In this document: positions 5,887 through 13,689 of the stretch, piece after piece
Numbering within the stretch: the stretch's first letter is position 1
Layout of the letters: every line of letters begins with the position of its first letter
Assembly (NCBI GenBank): GCA_023387775.1
Contig: JAEWHN010000029.1
Span: 1-15,038, forward strand
Length of the DNA: 15,038 nucleotides
Direction: 5' to 3'
Source of the DNA: Pseudomonadota bacterium
Lineage (GTDB): Bacteria > Pseudomonadota > Alphaproteobacteria > Rhizobiales > Rhizobiaceae
Notes under the pieces: generated by a model
Seen by the model: only the letters and a program-made list of their open reading frames with translations
Databases searched by the model: none
What the model was told of the DNA's origin: nothing
Made by a program: the position numbers and the translations under genes

Positions 5887-6954
5887 ATGAGCGAGCAGAA
5901 GAACGGGCTCACATATGCACAGGCGGGCGTCGACATCGATGCCGGAACCCTGATGGTCGAGAAGATAAAGCCGCTGGTGCGCTCCACCCGCAGGCCCGGC
6001 GCTGACGGCGAGATCGGCGGCTTTGGCGGCCTGTTCGACCTGAAGGCAGCCGGCTTCACCGACCCCGTTCTGGTCGCCGCAAATGACGGCGTCGGCACCA
6101 AGCTGAAGATCGCCATTGAAGCCGGAAAGCACGACACGATCGGCATCGACCTGGTGGCCATGTGCGTCAACGACCTCGTCGTTCAGGGCGCCGAGCCGCT
6201 GTTCTTCCTGGACTATTTCGCCACCGGCAAGCTCGACCCCGAGCAGGGCACGGCAATCGTCAGCGGCATTGCCGAGGGCTGCCGCCAGGCCGGCTGCGCG
6301 CTGATCGGCGGCGAAACGGCGGAAATGCCCGGCATGTACCAGGACAAGGACTACGACCTTGCCGGCTTCGCCGTGGGCGCTGCCGAACGCGGCCAGCTTC
6401 TTCCAACCGACGACATCGTGGAAGGCGACGTGCTGCTCGGCCTTTCGTCTTCAGGCGTCCACTCCAACGGTTTCTCGCTGGTGCGCCGCATCGTGGCGGC
6501 AAGCGGCCTGGCCTGGACCGACCCCTCGCCCTTCTCCGAAGAAGGCGAGACGCTCGCCGAGGCGCTGCTGGAGCCGACGCGCATCTATGTAAAGTCGGTG
6601 CTGCGGGCCATCCGCAACACGCACGGCATCAAGGCGCTGGCGCACATCACCGGCGGCGGCTTCCCCGACAACATCCCGCGCGTTTTGCCGGCCGATTTCT
6701 CGGCCGAACTCGACCTCGACGCCATCGACGTGCCGCCGGTATTCTCCTGGCTTGCCAGGACGGGCGGCGTCGCGCCGGATGAGATGATGCGCACCTTCAA
6801 CTGCGGCATCGGCATGATCATGGTCGTGGCCTCCGGGCAGGCTGCCCAGGTGGCGGCGGTGCTGCAGGAAGCCGGCGAGAAGGTCGAGCCCATCGGGCGC
6901 ATCGTGCCGCGCCGCGACACCGGCGTCATCTACCGCGGGAACATCTCCCTATGA
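5887..6954 (+). CDS. purM: Phosphoribosylformylglycinamidine cyclo-ligase (AIR synthetase)
   Basis: Catalyses ATP-dependent closure of formylglycinamidine ribonucleotide to aminoimidazole ribonucleotide in cytoplasmic de novo purine synthesis. Its 355 residues match the usual length. Motifs in order: TYAQAGVDIDAG near the N-terminus (9-20), GGFGGLFDL (about 44-52), the nucleotide-binding ANDGVGTK (about 65-72), VNDLVVQGAEPLFFLDY (about 94-110), GGETAEMPGMY (about 139-149), and HITGGGFPDNIPR in the C-terminal half. The ATG at 5887 is preceded by AGAGGAA (5875-5881) five bases upstream. An in-frame TTG at 5869 is less likely. The stop overlaps the purN start (ATGA), indicating translational coupling. 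Confidence 0.97.
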   Translation: MSEQKNGLTYAQAGVDIDAGTLMVEKIKPLVRSTRRPGADGEIGGFGGLFDLKAAGFTDPVLVAANDGVGTKLKIAIEAGKHDTIGIDLVAMCVNDLVVQGAEPLFFLDYFATGKLDPEQGTAIVSGIAEGCRQAGCALIGGETAEMPGMYQDKDYDLAGFAVGAAERGQLLPTDDIVEGDVLLGLSSSGVHSNGFSLVRRIVAASGLAWTDPSPFSEEGETLAEALLEPTRIYVKSVLRAIRNTHGIKALAHITGGGFPDNIPRVLPADFSAELDLDAIDVPPVFSWLARTGGVAPDEMMRTFNCGIGMIMVVASGQAAQVAAVLQEAGEKVEPIGRIVPRRDTGVIYRGNISL

Positions 6955-7658
6955 CCCAGCACCGGAAGCGCACCGTCATCCTGATCTCCGGGCGCGGCTC
7001 CAACATGGCCGCCCTGATAGAGGCAGCCGAAGACAGTGCCTTTCCGGCCGAGATCGTTGGCGTGATCTCGGACCAGGCCGATGCCGGCGGACTGCAGCTT
7101 GCGGCCGCCAAGGGCATCGCCACGCGCATCGTCTCTCGCAGCGACTTCGCAAGCCGGCAGGCGCATGACGACGCCATAGACGCGGAACTGGCGGGCTTCG
7201 GCGCCCAAATCGTCTGCCTCGCTGGCTATATGCGGATCTTGACGCCCGGCTTCGTCGAAAGGTGGCAAGGAAGGATGATCAACATCCACCCCGCGCTGCT
7301 GCCCTCTTTCAAGGGGCTCGACACCCATGCACGCGCGCTTGCCGCCGGCCAGCGCATCCATGGCTGCACGGTGCATTTCGTGACGCCTGAAATGGACGAC
7401 GGCCCGATCATAGCGCAATCTGCGGTGCCGGTGCTGATCGGCGACGACGAGCAGGCGCTCTCGGCCCGTGTGCTGAAGGCCGAACACGAGCTGTACCCCA
7501 TGGCGCTTCGGCTGGTGGCCGAGGAGAAGGCGCGCATGGAAGGGGGCAGAACCGTGTTCTCCAACTTCGAGGCGCCGGACCAGGGCGGAACGCTGACCTC
7601 CCCCGGCCCGGCAGACAAGCCGATCGATCTTGAGGCGCTGGCCCGCATCACACCATAG
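6951..7658 (+). CDS. purN: Phosphoribosylglycinamide formyltransferase
   Basis: Transfers the formyl group of 10-formyltetrahydrofolate to glycinamide ribonucleotide in de novo purine synthesis. The folate-dependent PurN fold is clear: ILISGRGSNM (10-19) binds the substrate phosphate, and the catalytic triad equivalents of E. coli Asn106, His108 and Asp144 are Asn111 and His113 in NIHPALLPSFKG and Asp149 in VHFVTPEMDDG. At 235 residues it is a little longer than the E. coli enzyme (212), with a C-terminal tail after about residue 205 that shows no recognisable domain. It overlaps purM by 4 bp and is followed after 33 bp by the SixA-like gene. Confidence 0.96.
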   Translation: MTQHRKRTVILISGRGSNMAALIEAAEDSAFPAEIVGVISDQADAGGLQLAAAKGIATRIVSRSDFASRQAHDDAIDAELAGFGAQIVCLAGYMRILTPGFVERWQGRMINIHPALLPSFKGLDTHARALAAGQRIHGCTVHFVTPEMDDGPIIAQSAVPVLIGDDEQALSARVLKAEHELYPMALRLVAEEKARMEGGRTVFSNFEAPDQGGTLTSPGPADKPIDLEALARITP

Positions 7659-7691
7659 GACAGCCGGCGCCCACCGACGCGGAGCCATCGC

Positions 7692-8207
7692 ATGACGAAG
7701 GAACTGCTTCTTCTGCGCCACACCAAGTCCAGTTGGGACGAACCCGGCCTTTCCGACTTCGAACGCCCGCTTGCGCCGCGAGGCCGCAAGGATGCGCCGC
7801 GCATCGGCCGCGCCCTTGCAGAACTCAAATGGCGTCCGCAGATGGCGCTGGTTTCGCCTTCGGCCCGCACGCGAGAAACCTGGAAGCTTGTGAAGGCCGA
7901 GACCAAGCATCTTCCCAAGCCGACATTTTCCGAAGCGCTCTATGAAACGCCTGCGGAGCAACTGTTGGCTAAGCTGCACCACGTGCCGGAAAAGGTCGAT
8001 TCCCTCATGCTGCTCGGACACAACCCGGGACTGCAGGACCTGGCGCTGCGCCTCGCCGGCCAGGGGTCAGACGAGGCTATCCTGCAGAAGCTGCGCAAGA
8101 AACTCCCCACCGGCGGCCTGGCCAGGCTGGAATTCGATGGTTCGTGGAACGAACTCGGACAGGGCGAGGCGCGCCTCACCCATCTGCTGCGGCCGAAGGA
8201 ACTCTGA
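7692..8207 (+). CDS. SixA-like histidine phosphatase family protein
   Basis: A 171-residue single-domain member of the histidine phosphatase (phosphoglycerate mutase-like) superfamily. The phosphate pocket is visible: Arg9-His10-Thr11 (LLLRHTKSSW) with catalytic His10, Arg59 in SPSART, and the second His100 in LGHNPGL. SixA in E. coli dephosphorylates phosphohistidine proteins of the phosphotransfer system; the substrate here is unknown. GGAG at 7681-7684 lies seven bases before the ATG. It probably shares the purMN transcript. The stop codon ends one base before the opposing stop of the molybdopterin oxidoreductase gene, leaving no room for a terminator between them. Confidence 0.88.
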   Translation: MTKELLLLRHTKSSWDEPGLSDFERPLAPRGRKDAPRIGRALAELKWRPQMALVSPSARTRETWKLVKAETKHLPKPTFSEALYETPAEQLLAKLHHVPEKVDSLMLLGHNPGLQDLALRLAGQGSDEAILQKLRKKLPTGGLARLEFDGSWNELGQGEARLTHLLRPKEL

Positions 8208-8208
8208 A

Positions 8209-10314
8209 TCAGGCAGCCCGCACCCAGACCTTGTTGTCGTGCACGGCTGCGCCGCCATAGGGCGCAGGCGCGTCCGAGCCGGTGAGCACATTGATACCCT
8301 CGCCGCGCTCATGCGCGTGGTTCGGCCAGACGCCCTCGGCGATCACCACGCCGCGCTTGATGCCGTCGAACAGCCGCGCGTGCAGCACGACCTCGCCGCG
8401 ATGGTTGCCCACCTCAACGCGATCTCCCGTCGCCACGCCAAGCGCAGCAGCGTCTTCGGGGTGGATCAGCAGTTCCGGCCGCCCTTCCTTCTCTCGCGAC
8501 ACCGGGGTCTCGGCGAAGGTCGAGTTGAGAAAATTGCGCGCCGGCGAAGTGGCCAGCCGGAACGGATGCTCGGCGTCCGCCACCTCGATCAGTTCGACAT
8601 GGTCGGGGAACTCCGGCAACTGGTTCACCGGCCCGAGGATGCCCATACTCTTGGGCGGCTTGTTGGGCGCGATGCCGCCATTCCATTGCGGCTTGAAGCG
8701 GAACTTGCCGTCGGGGTGCCCGAAGCCTTTCAGGAAATGGGCGTCCTCGAACTCGGGCTGCATATCAACCCAGCGGCTTTCCTTCAGGCTGTCGAAATCG
8801 CCCAGCCCGCGCTTGGACAGCATATGGTCGATGTGCTGACGCTCGGTCAGGCCGAAGCCCGGCAGGTCCGACACGCCCAGCCGCTTGGCCAATTCCTCGA
8901 TGACACAGTGGTTGGTGCGCGGGCCTTGCGGCGGGTCGATGAGCTTCGGGCCCAGCGTGAGGTGCTGGTTGCCGCCGCCCTTGTAGATGTCGTCATGCTC
9001 GAGGAACATCGTTGCCGGCAGCACGACATCGGCGAGCCTGGCCGTATCGGTCATGAACTGCTCGTGCACACAGGTGAAAAGGTCCTCGCGCATAAACCCT
9101 TGCACCACCAGCCGCTGCTCGGGCGCGACGTTCGCCGGGTTGGTGTTCTGGATCAAAAGCGCCGTCACCGGCGGCCCGCCATAGAGCGCGTCCTCCGCCC
9201 CTGTCAGCACCGGCCCGATGCGGGAATGGTCGAGATAGCGGACATTCGGGTCGCGCAGCCTCGTGCCTTCCAGAAGCTCGGCATTGAGCTTGTAGATGCC
9301 CGAATTGGAGTGAAAGGCGCCACCGCCCTCATATTGCCACGCGCCGGTGACCGCCGGGATCGACAGCGCCGCGTGCATGTTGACCGAGCCGTTGCGCTGG
9401 CGCGAAAAGCCGTAGCCGAGGCGGAAGAAGGTTTTCTTCGTCGTGCCGACCAGACGGGCGAATGCCTCGATCTCCTCGACCGACAATCCGGTGATCGCGG
9501 CCGCCCATTCCGGCGTGCGCGTGGCGAGATGCGCTTCCAGCCCCTTCGGATCGTCGGTGTATCTATCGAGATAGTCGCGGTCGGCAAGCCCGTCGCGGAA
9601 CAGCACATGCATGACCGCGCAGGCAAATGCGCCATCGGTGCCGGGCTTCAGCACGAGGCCCATGTCGGCCTGCTTCATGGTGGCGTTTTCGTAGATGTCG
9701 ATGACGACGATCTTGGCGCCGCGTTCCTTGCGGGCCTTCACCGCATGGGTCATGACATTGACCTGGGTGACCACGGCATTGGTGCCCCAGATCACCACGC
9801 AGTCCGACTTGGCGATCTCGCGGGGGTCGGCGCCGCGCAGCGCGCCGGTGCCCAGCACATAGCCGGTCCAGGCAAGGTTGGTGCATATCGAGCCGAAGAA
9901 GCCGGAATATTTCTTGGCGTGGCGCAGGCGTTCGATGCCGTCGCGCTGCACCAGGCCCATCGTGCCGGCGTAGAAGTAGGGCCAGACCGTCTCGGAACCG
10001 TACTTCTCTTCCGCCGCGATGAACTTTTCGGCAACCAGGTCGAGCGCGGCTTCCCAGCTCGCCTCCTTCCACTGCCCCTGCCCCTTCGCGCCGGCACGCA
10101 CCAGCGGCTTCAGCAGCCGATCGGGATGGTGGATGCGGTCGGCATAGCGCGCGACCTTCGCGCAGATCACGCCGGCCGTATAGCTGTTGTCCTTGGCGCC
10201 GTGGATGCGCCCGATGCGATCCGGCGCCAGAAGCTCGACGTTCAGCGCGCAGGTGGACGGGCAGTCATGCGGGCAGGCCGAGTGGCCAATTCGGATCGGG
10301 GCGTGCTGGTTCAT
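8209..10314 (-). CDS. Molybdopterin oxidoreductase family protein with N-terminal [4Fe-4S] site
   Basis: A 701-residue member of the DMSO reductase/formate dehydrogenase (BisC, COG0243) superfamily. The N-terminus carries an iron-sulfur motif Cys14-x3-Cys18-x3-Cys22 with Cys51, followed by Lys53. Cofactor-binding landmarks include CVVIWGTNAVVTQVNVM (about 170-186), LKPGTDGAFA, and the C-terminal dinucleotide-binding domain with HPFRLATSPARNFLNSTF, VATGDRVEVGNHRGEV and GVWPNHAHERGEGINVLTG. Cys144 in GSICTNLAWTG is a plausible molybdenum ligand (inference). There is no twin-arginine signal peptide, so it should be cytoplasmic. No electron-transfer subunit or chaperone is nearby, and the substrate is unknown. 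The ATG at 10314 has only a weak CAGGCG upstream; a candidate promoter lies at 10346-10375. Confidence 0.9.
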   Translation of the reverse strand: MNQHAPIRIGHSACPHDCPSTCALNVELLAPDRIGRIHGAKDNSYTAGVICAKVARYADRIHHPDRLLKPLVRAGAKGQGQWKEASWEAALDLVAEKFIAAEEKYGSETVWPYFYAGTMGLVQRDGIERLRHAKKYSGFFGSICTNLAWTGYVLGTGALRGADPREIAKSDCVVIWGTNAVVTQVNVMTHAVKARKERGAKIVVIDIYENATMKQADMGLVLKPGTDGAFACAVMHVLFRDGLADRDYLDRYTDDPKGLEAHLATRTPEWAAAITGLSVEEIEAFARLVGTTKKTFFRLGYGFSRQRNGSVNMHAALSIPAVTGAWQYEGGGAFHSNSGIYKLNAELLEGTRLRDPNVRYLDHSRIGPVLTGAEDALYGGPPVTALLIQNTNPANVAPEQRLVVQGFMREDLFTCVHEQFMTDTARLADVVLPATMFLEHDDIYKGGGNQHLTLGPKLIDPPQGPRTNHCVIEELAKRLGVSDLPGFGLTERQHIDHMLSKRGLGDFDSLKESRWVDMQPEFEDAHFLKGFGHPDGKFRFKPQWNGGIAPNKPPKSMGILGPVNQLPEFPDHVELIEVADAEHPFRLATSPARNFLNSTFAETPVSREKEGRPELLIHPEDAAALGVATGDRVEVGNHRGEVVLHARLFDGIKRGVVIAEGVWPNHAHERGEGINVLTGSDAPAPYGGAAVHDNKVWVRAA

Positions 10315-10345
10315 GGCGCCTGTTTATCCCGATTTGCCGACGCGG

Positions 10346-10375
10346 AATAGAGCCAGCGACCTGGTTCGGCGGCAA
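10346..10375 (-). promoter_or_regulatory. Candidate promoter for the molybdopterin oxidoreductase
   Basis: On the minus strand TTGCCG (10375-10370) and TCTATT (10351-10346) lie 18 bases apart, each matching four of six sigma-70 consensus positions, about 30 bases before the start codon. It is the best match seen in this short divergent region, but it is weak. Confidence 0.28.
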
Positions 10376-10385
10376 CCAATCAGTG

Positions 10386-10412
10386 TTGACTAATTAATAA
10401 GTGCATACTAAT
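10386..10412 (+). promoter_or_regulatory. Candidate arsR promoter
   Basis: TTGACT (10386-10391) is a five-of-six -35 match. ACTAAT (10407-10412) is a possible -10 at a short 15-base spacing. A start point 7-10 bases downstream would fall at or immediately before the ATG at 10422, which suits a leaderless transcript since no Shine-Dalgarno is visible. The 7-mer ACTAATT occurs twice, at 10389-10395 and 10407-10413, 18 bases apart. Confidence 0.4.
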
Positions 10413-10413
10413 T
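10396..10413. promoter_or_regulatory. Operator-like dyad in front of arsR
   Basis: An 18-bp imperfect palindrome with pattern AATnAGT-N4-ACTnATT (12 of 18 positions symmetric) lies 8 bases before the arsR ATG and overlaps its putative -10. Size and symmetry fit the A/T-rich dyads bound by ArsR-family dimers, suggesting autorepression. The symmetry is read directly; binding is inferred. Confidence 0.45.
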
Positions 10414-10421
10414 TGTCTTCC

Positions 10422-10751
10422 ATGATCGAGACCGCGCCCATCACGACCGTCATGCGCGCATTGGCCGACCCCACGCGTCGGGCCGTGTTCGAACGCATCG
10501 TGTCCACCGACGAGATCACCGTTGCCGAGCTCACCCGCGGCAGCGGCGTTACCCAGGGCGCGATCTCCCAGCATCTGAAGTCGCTCAAACAGGCTGGATT
10601 GGTGGCCGAACGCCCCGAAGGCCGCAACGTCTATTACCGCGCCGAACCCGAAGGACTGGCGCCGCTGTTCGACTGGATGAGCCATTACGGCATGTTCTGG
10701 CGCGATCGCTTCGCCGACCTGAGAACCCTGCTCAAGGAAATCGACCCATGA
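10422..10751 (+). CDS. ArsR-family winged-helix transcriptional regulator
   Basis: A 109-residue winged-helix DNA-binding protein. The N-terminal helix MRALADPTRRAVFERI is typical of the family, the recognition helix is in VTQGAISQHLKSLKQAGLV (about 43-61), and the wing is in RPEGRNVYYRAEPEGL. The classical metal-site cysteines of ArsR/SmtB (ELCVC) are absent and the protein has no cysteine at all, so it should respond to something other than a thiol-bound metal. The ATG at 10422 fits the family start; an in-frame GTG at 10401 would place the start inside the operator-like dyad and is disfavoured. Its last 4 bp overlap the SRPBCC gene (ATGA). ArsR/SRPBCC pairs of this kind are common in rhizobia and actinobacteria, where the regulator probably controls its partner. 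Confidence 0.9.
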   Translation: MIETAPITTVMRALADPTRRAVFERIVSTDEITVAELTRGSGVTQGAISQHLKSLKQAGLVAERPEGRNVYYRAEPEGLAPLFDWMSHYGMFWRDRFADLRTLLKEIDP

Positions 10752-11212
10752 CCGATACCATGCACAAATCCGACACGCGCGACATTGTGGTGCAGGAGGT
10801 GTTTCCGCACACGCCCGAGACGATCTGGAACGCCTTGACCAGCGGCGCGCTTATCGCGCGTTGGTTGATGGAGCCGGTCGGCTTCGAGCCCGTGGTGGGC
10901 AACCGCTTCACCTTCCACACCACGCCGGCCGGCCAGTGGGACGGCACCATTCACTGCGAAGTGCTGGAGGCAGCACCAAACCGGCGTTTCGCCTATTCCT
11001 GGAAGGGCGGACACGACAGCAATGACGGCTACGGATCGTTGCTCAACACAGTCGTGACCTGGGCGCTCGAACCCACAGAGGCCGGAACGCGCGTGACGCT
11101 CACCCATGCCGGCTTCGAGTTGCCGCGCAACGAGACCGCCTTCCGCAACATGAGCGGCGGCTGGAACAAGGTGGTGCCGCGACTGCGCGCCATCACCGAC
11201 GATCTGAACTGA
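10748..11212 (+). CDS. SRPBCC (AHSA1-like) domain protein
   Basis: A 154-residue single-domain protein of the START/Bet v1-like SRPBCC fold, Activator of Hsp90 ATPase homologue 1-like branch. Typical landmarks are TIWNALTSGALIARWL (25-40) after the first strand, the central strands with GNRFTFHT and FAYSWKGG, and the C-terminal TRVTLTHAGF (114-123) leading to the long helix with GGWNKVVPRL (137-146). The fold makes a hydrophobic ligand cavity; no ligand or reaction can be assigned. The ATG at 10748 has AAGGAAA (10734-10740) seven bases upstream and overlaps the arsR stop, so the two are translationally coupled. Confidence 0.88.
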   Translation: MTDTMHKSDTRDIVVQEVFPHTPETIWNALTSGALIARWLMEPVGFEPVVGNRFTFHTTPAGQWDGTIHCEVLEAAPNRRFAYSWKGGHDSNDGYGSLLNTVVTWALEPTEAGTRVTLTHAGFELPRNETAFRNMSGGWNKVVPRLRAITDDLN

Positions 11213-11303
11213 GCAACAACGGAGACAGAAAGGCGGGGCGTCCGGGCGGGAACCGTTCGGCGGGGGATGTCTTGCGCCCAGCGAAAACCGGAGGAGAACA
11301 GAT

Positions 11304-11723
11304 ATGACGAAACCCTATACCGGCGGCTGCGCCTGCGGTGCGATCCGCTACGAGGTGACGGCCGAGCCAATCATGACCAATGACTGTCATTGCCGGCAGT
11401 GCCAGAAGGACAGCGGCACCGGGCACGGCTCGTATCTTGCCTTTCCGCGTGAAGCCGCCACTCTGCATGGCGAGGCGAAGAGCTTCGACTTCAGCGGCGA
11501 CCAGGGCATGGTTAAGAGCCGCGCCTTCTGCCAGACCTGCGGCACGCCGGTCTACATGCTGTTTCCCGACGTGCCCGACATCGTGGTCATTAGGGCAGGC
11601 ACGCTGGACGAGCCGGAGCGCTACAGGCCGCAGATGGTGCTTTGGGCGGAGACGGCGCAGGACTGGGACAGGATGGACCCGGCGCTGCCGGCTTTCGCCC
11701 GCATGCCTCCGGCGGCAGGATAA
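11304..11723 (+). CDS. GFA family (glutathione-dependent formaldehyde-activating enzyme/CENP-V) protein
   Basis: A 139-residue zinc-binding protein of the Gfa/centromere protein V fold. All seven family cysteines are visible: Cys9 and Cys11 (GGCACG), Cys28, Cys30 and Cys33 (CHCRQC), and Cys76 and Cys79 (CQTCG). The founding Gfa was reported to speed formation of S-hydroxymethylglutathione from formaldehyde and glutathione, but most members are uncharacterised, so the activity here is open. GGAGGAG (11290-11296) lies seven bases before the ATG. The gene follows the SRPBCC gene on the same strand after 91 bp and may share the arsR transcript. It ends 5 bp before the opposing stop of the ABC-F gene. 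Confidence 0.9.
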   Translation: MTKPYTGGCACGAIRYEVTAEPIMTNDCHCRQCQKDSGTGHGSYLAFPREAATLHGEAKSFDFSGDQGMVKSRAFCQTCGTPVYMLFPDVPDIVVIRAGTLDEPERYRPQMVLWAETAQDWDRMDPALPAFARMPPAAG

Positions 11724-11728
11724 GACGG

Positions 11729-13606
11729 CTACTCCGCCATCGCTTCCTCATATTCCGTCGACAGTTCCAGCCACTTGTCCTCGTGCATGGACAGGGAGGA
11801 AGCGAGTTGCGAGCGCTCTTTGGCGAGTTGGGTGGCCGCAGTCGGGTCCTTTTCGTAGAGCGTCGGGTTGGCCAGTTGATCCTCGATAGCGTCGATGCGC
11901 TTGCGGATGCGATCCATCAGCGCCTCGGTGGCGCGGATTTCCTTGGCCACCGGCTCCATCGCCGCACGGCGCGCAGCCGCCTCGCGGCGGCGGTCGGCCT
12001 TGGATGTCTCTTTCGCCTCGCGCTTTTCGCGGCGATCGACGGAAACCCCGGTGACCATCGTGCGATAATCCTCGAGGTCGCCGTCATACGGCTTCACCGT
12101 GCCGTCCCGGACCAGCCACAGCCGATCGGCGGTCGCCTCCAGCAGGTGCCGGTCGTGGCTGATGATGATCACCGCGCCGGGGAAATCGTTCAGCGCCATG
12201 ATCAGCGCCTCGCGGCTATCGATGTCGAGGTGGTTGGTCGGCTCGTCGAGGATGAACAGGTTCGGCCCGTCGAAAGCGGCGAGTCCCATCAGCAGGCGCG
12301 CCTTCTCGCCGCCTGAAAGGTCCTTGGCCGGCGTGTTCATCTTTTCGGTCGAAAGGCCGAACTGGGCGACACGCGCCCTCACCTTCGCTTCCGGCGCGTC
12401 CGGCATCATCCGTCGCACATGCTCGTAGGCGTTTTCCTCCGGCCGCAGGTCGTCGAGCTGGTGCTGCGCGAAGATCGCAACCTTGAGGCCGGGCGCAATC
12501 GTCACCGTGCCCGTCTCGGCCTTCAGGCGGCCGGCCAGCAGCTTGGCGAAAGTCGACTTGCCGTTGCCGTTTGCGCCCAGCAGCGCGATGCGGTCGTCAC
12601 TGTCGATGCGGAGCGTCATCTTGCGCAGGATCGGGCTGCCCGCCTGATAGCCGACATCGATGCCATCCAACGCCACGATGGGCGAGGCTACCGTCTTCAC
12701 CGGCTCGGGGAAGCTGAACGGCCGCACGTGATCCTCGACCAGAGCTGCGATCGGCTTCATCCGCTCAAGCGCCTTGATGCGCGACTGCGCCTGCCGCGCC
12801 TTGGAGGCCTTGGCGCGGAAGCGGTCGACGAAGGACTGCAGATGTTTGCGCGCCGCCTCCTGCTTGGCGCGGCCCTTTTCCTGCAGCTCGCGCTGCTCGG
12901 CCAGCTGCCGCTCGAACTGGTCGTAACCGCCGCGCCAGAAGGTCATCTTCTTCTGGTCGAGGTGGACGATCGAATTGACCGCGCGGTTGAGCAGGTCGCG
13001 GTCGTGGCTGATCAGGAGAACCGTGTGCGGATATTTCGACACATAGTTTTCCAGCCACAGGGTGCCTTCAAGGTCGAGATAGTTGGTCGGCTCGTCAAGC
13101 AGCAGCAGGTCAGGCTGCGAGAACAGCACCGCCGCCAGCGCCACGCGCATGCGCCAGCCACCCGAGAAGGACGACGCCGGGCGCTTCTGCGCCTCGTCAT
13201 CGAAGCCGAGGCCGGCGAGAATGGTCGCCGCGCGCGCTTCGGCCGAATGCGCATCGATGTCGGCGAGCCGCACATGGATTTCGGCGATGCGGTGCGGGTC
13301 GGTCGCGGTCTTTTCCTCTTCCAGAAGCGCTGCGCGCTCCAGATCGGCCTTCATCACGATGTCGATCAGCGGCTCCTCGGTGCCCGGCGCCTCCTGCGCC
13401 ACCTGGCCGATGCGCAGGTTCTTCGGCAGGCTGATCGAACCCGTCTCGGTCGGCTGGTCGCCGGTGATCGCCCGGAACAGCGTCGTCTTGCCCGTACCGT
13501 TGCGGCCGACAAGGCCCGCCTTCGTTCCCGCCGGCAGCGTGAGCGAAGCGTGGTCGAGAAGCAGGCGCCCGGCGATGCGGATGGAAAGATCGTTGATGAT
13601 AAGCAT
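11729..13606 (-). CDS. ABC-F family ATP-binding cassette protein (YheS/Uup-like)
   Basis: A soluble protein of 625 residues with two ATP-binding cassettes and no membrane segments. The ABC-F class binds the ribosomal E site and helps translation or rescues stalled ribosomes. Cassette 1: Walker A GRNGTGKTT (34-42), signature SFSGGW (146-151), Walker B LLLLDEPTN (167-175). The linker (about 229-286) is rich in Arg, Lys and Gln, as expected of the P-site tRNA interaction motif. Cassette 2: Walker A GANGNGKST (344-352), signature LSGGE (430-434), Walker B ILDEPTN (452-458). A charged C-terminal coiled coil covers about 520-620. The ATG at 13606 begins the family-typical MLIINDLSIRIAGR; a GTG five codons upstream is possible, and neither has a clear Shine-Dalgarno. 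Whether it is nearest Uup, YheS or YbiT would need a tree. Confidence 0.93.
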   Translation of the reverse strand: MLIINDLSIRIAGRLLLDHASLTLPAGTKAGLVGRNGTGKTTLFRAITGDQPTETGSISLPKNLRIGQVAQEAPGTEEPLIDIVMKADLERAALLEEEKTATDPHRIAEIHVRLADIDAHSAEARAATILAGLGFDDEAQKRPASSFSGGWRMRVALAAVLFSQPDLLLLDEPTNYLDLEGTLWLENYVSKYPHTVLLISHDRDLLNRAVNSIVHLDQKKMTFWRGGYDQFERQLAEQRELQEKGRAKQEAARKHLQSFVDRFRAKASKARQAQSRIKALERMKPIAALVEDHVRPFSFPEPVKTVASPIVALDGIDVGYQAGSPILRKMTLRIDSDDRIALLGANGNGKSTFAKLLAGRLKAETGTVTIAPGLKVAIFAQHQLDDLRPEENAYEHVRRMMPDAPEAKVRARVAQFGLSTEKMNTPAKDLSGGEKARLLMGLAAFDGPNLFILDEPTNHLDIDSREALIMALNDFPGAVIIISHDRHLLEATADRLWLVRDGTVKPYDGDLEDYRTMVTGVSVDRREKREAKETSKADRRREAAARRAAMEPVAKEIRATEALMDRIRKRIDAIEDQLANPTLYEKDPTAATQLAKERSQLASSLSMHEDKWLELSTEYEEAMAE

Positions 13607-13689
13607 TGCGGGCTTTTGCACTGGAGTTTTGCGGATCGCAAGGCCCAGCGCGCTGGCGATTGCCGCGCCGGACGCAAAACTCTCCCAAC

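Noticed and set aside
7942..10350. An 802-codon plus-strand open frame
   Set aside because: It lies antisense to the well-supported molybdopterin oxidoreductase and partly over the SixA-like gene. Its translation is rich in Arg, His, Gln and Gly with no domain signal, as expected for the complement of a high-GC coding frame.
11213..11303. Terminator or separate promoter between the SRPBCC and GFA genes
   Set aside because: The 91 bp contain G-rich runs and a tiny GAAC-C-GTTC dyad but no stem with a T-run and no convincing -35/-10 pair. Only the GGAGGAG ribosome-binding site is clear.
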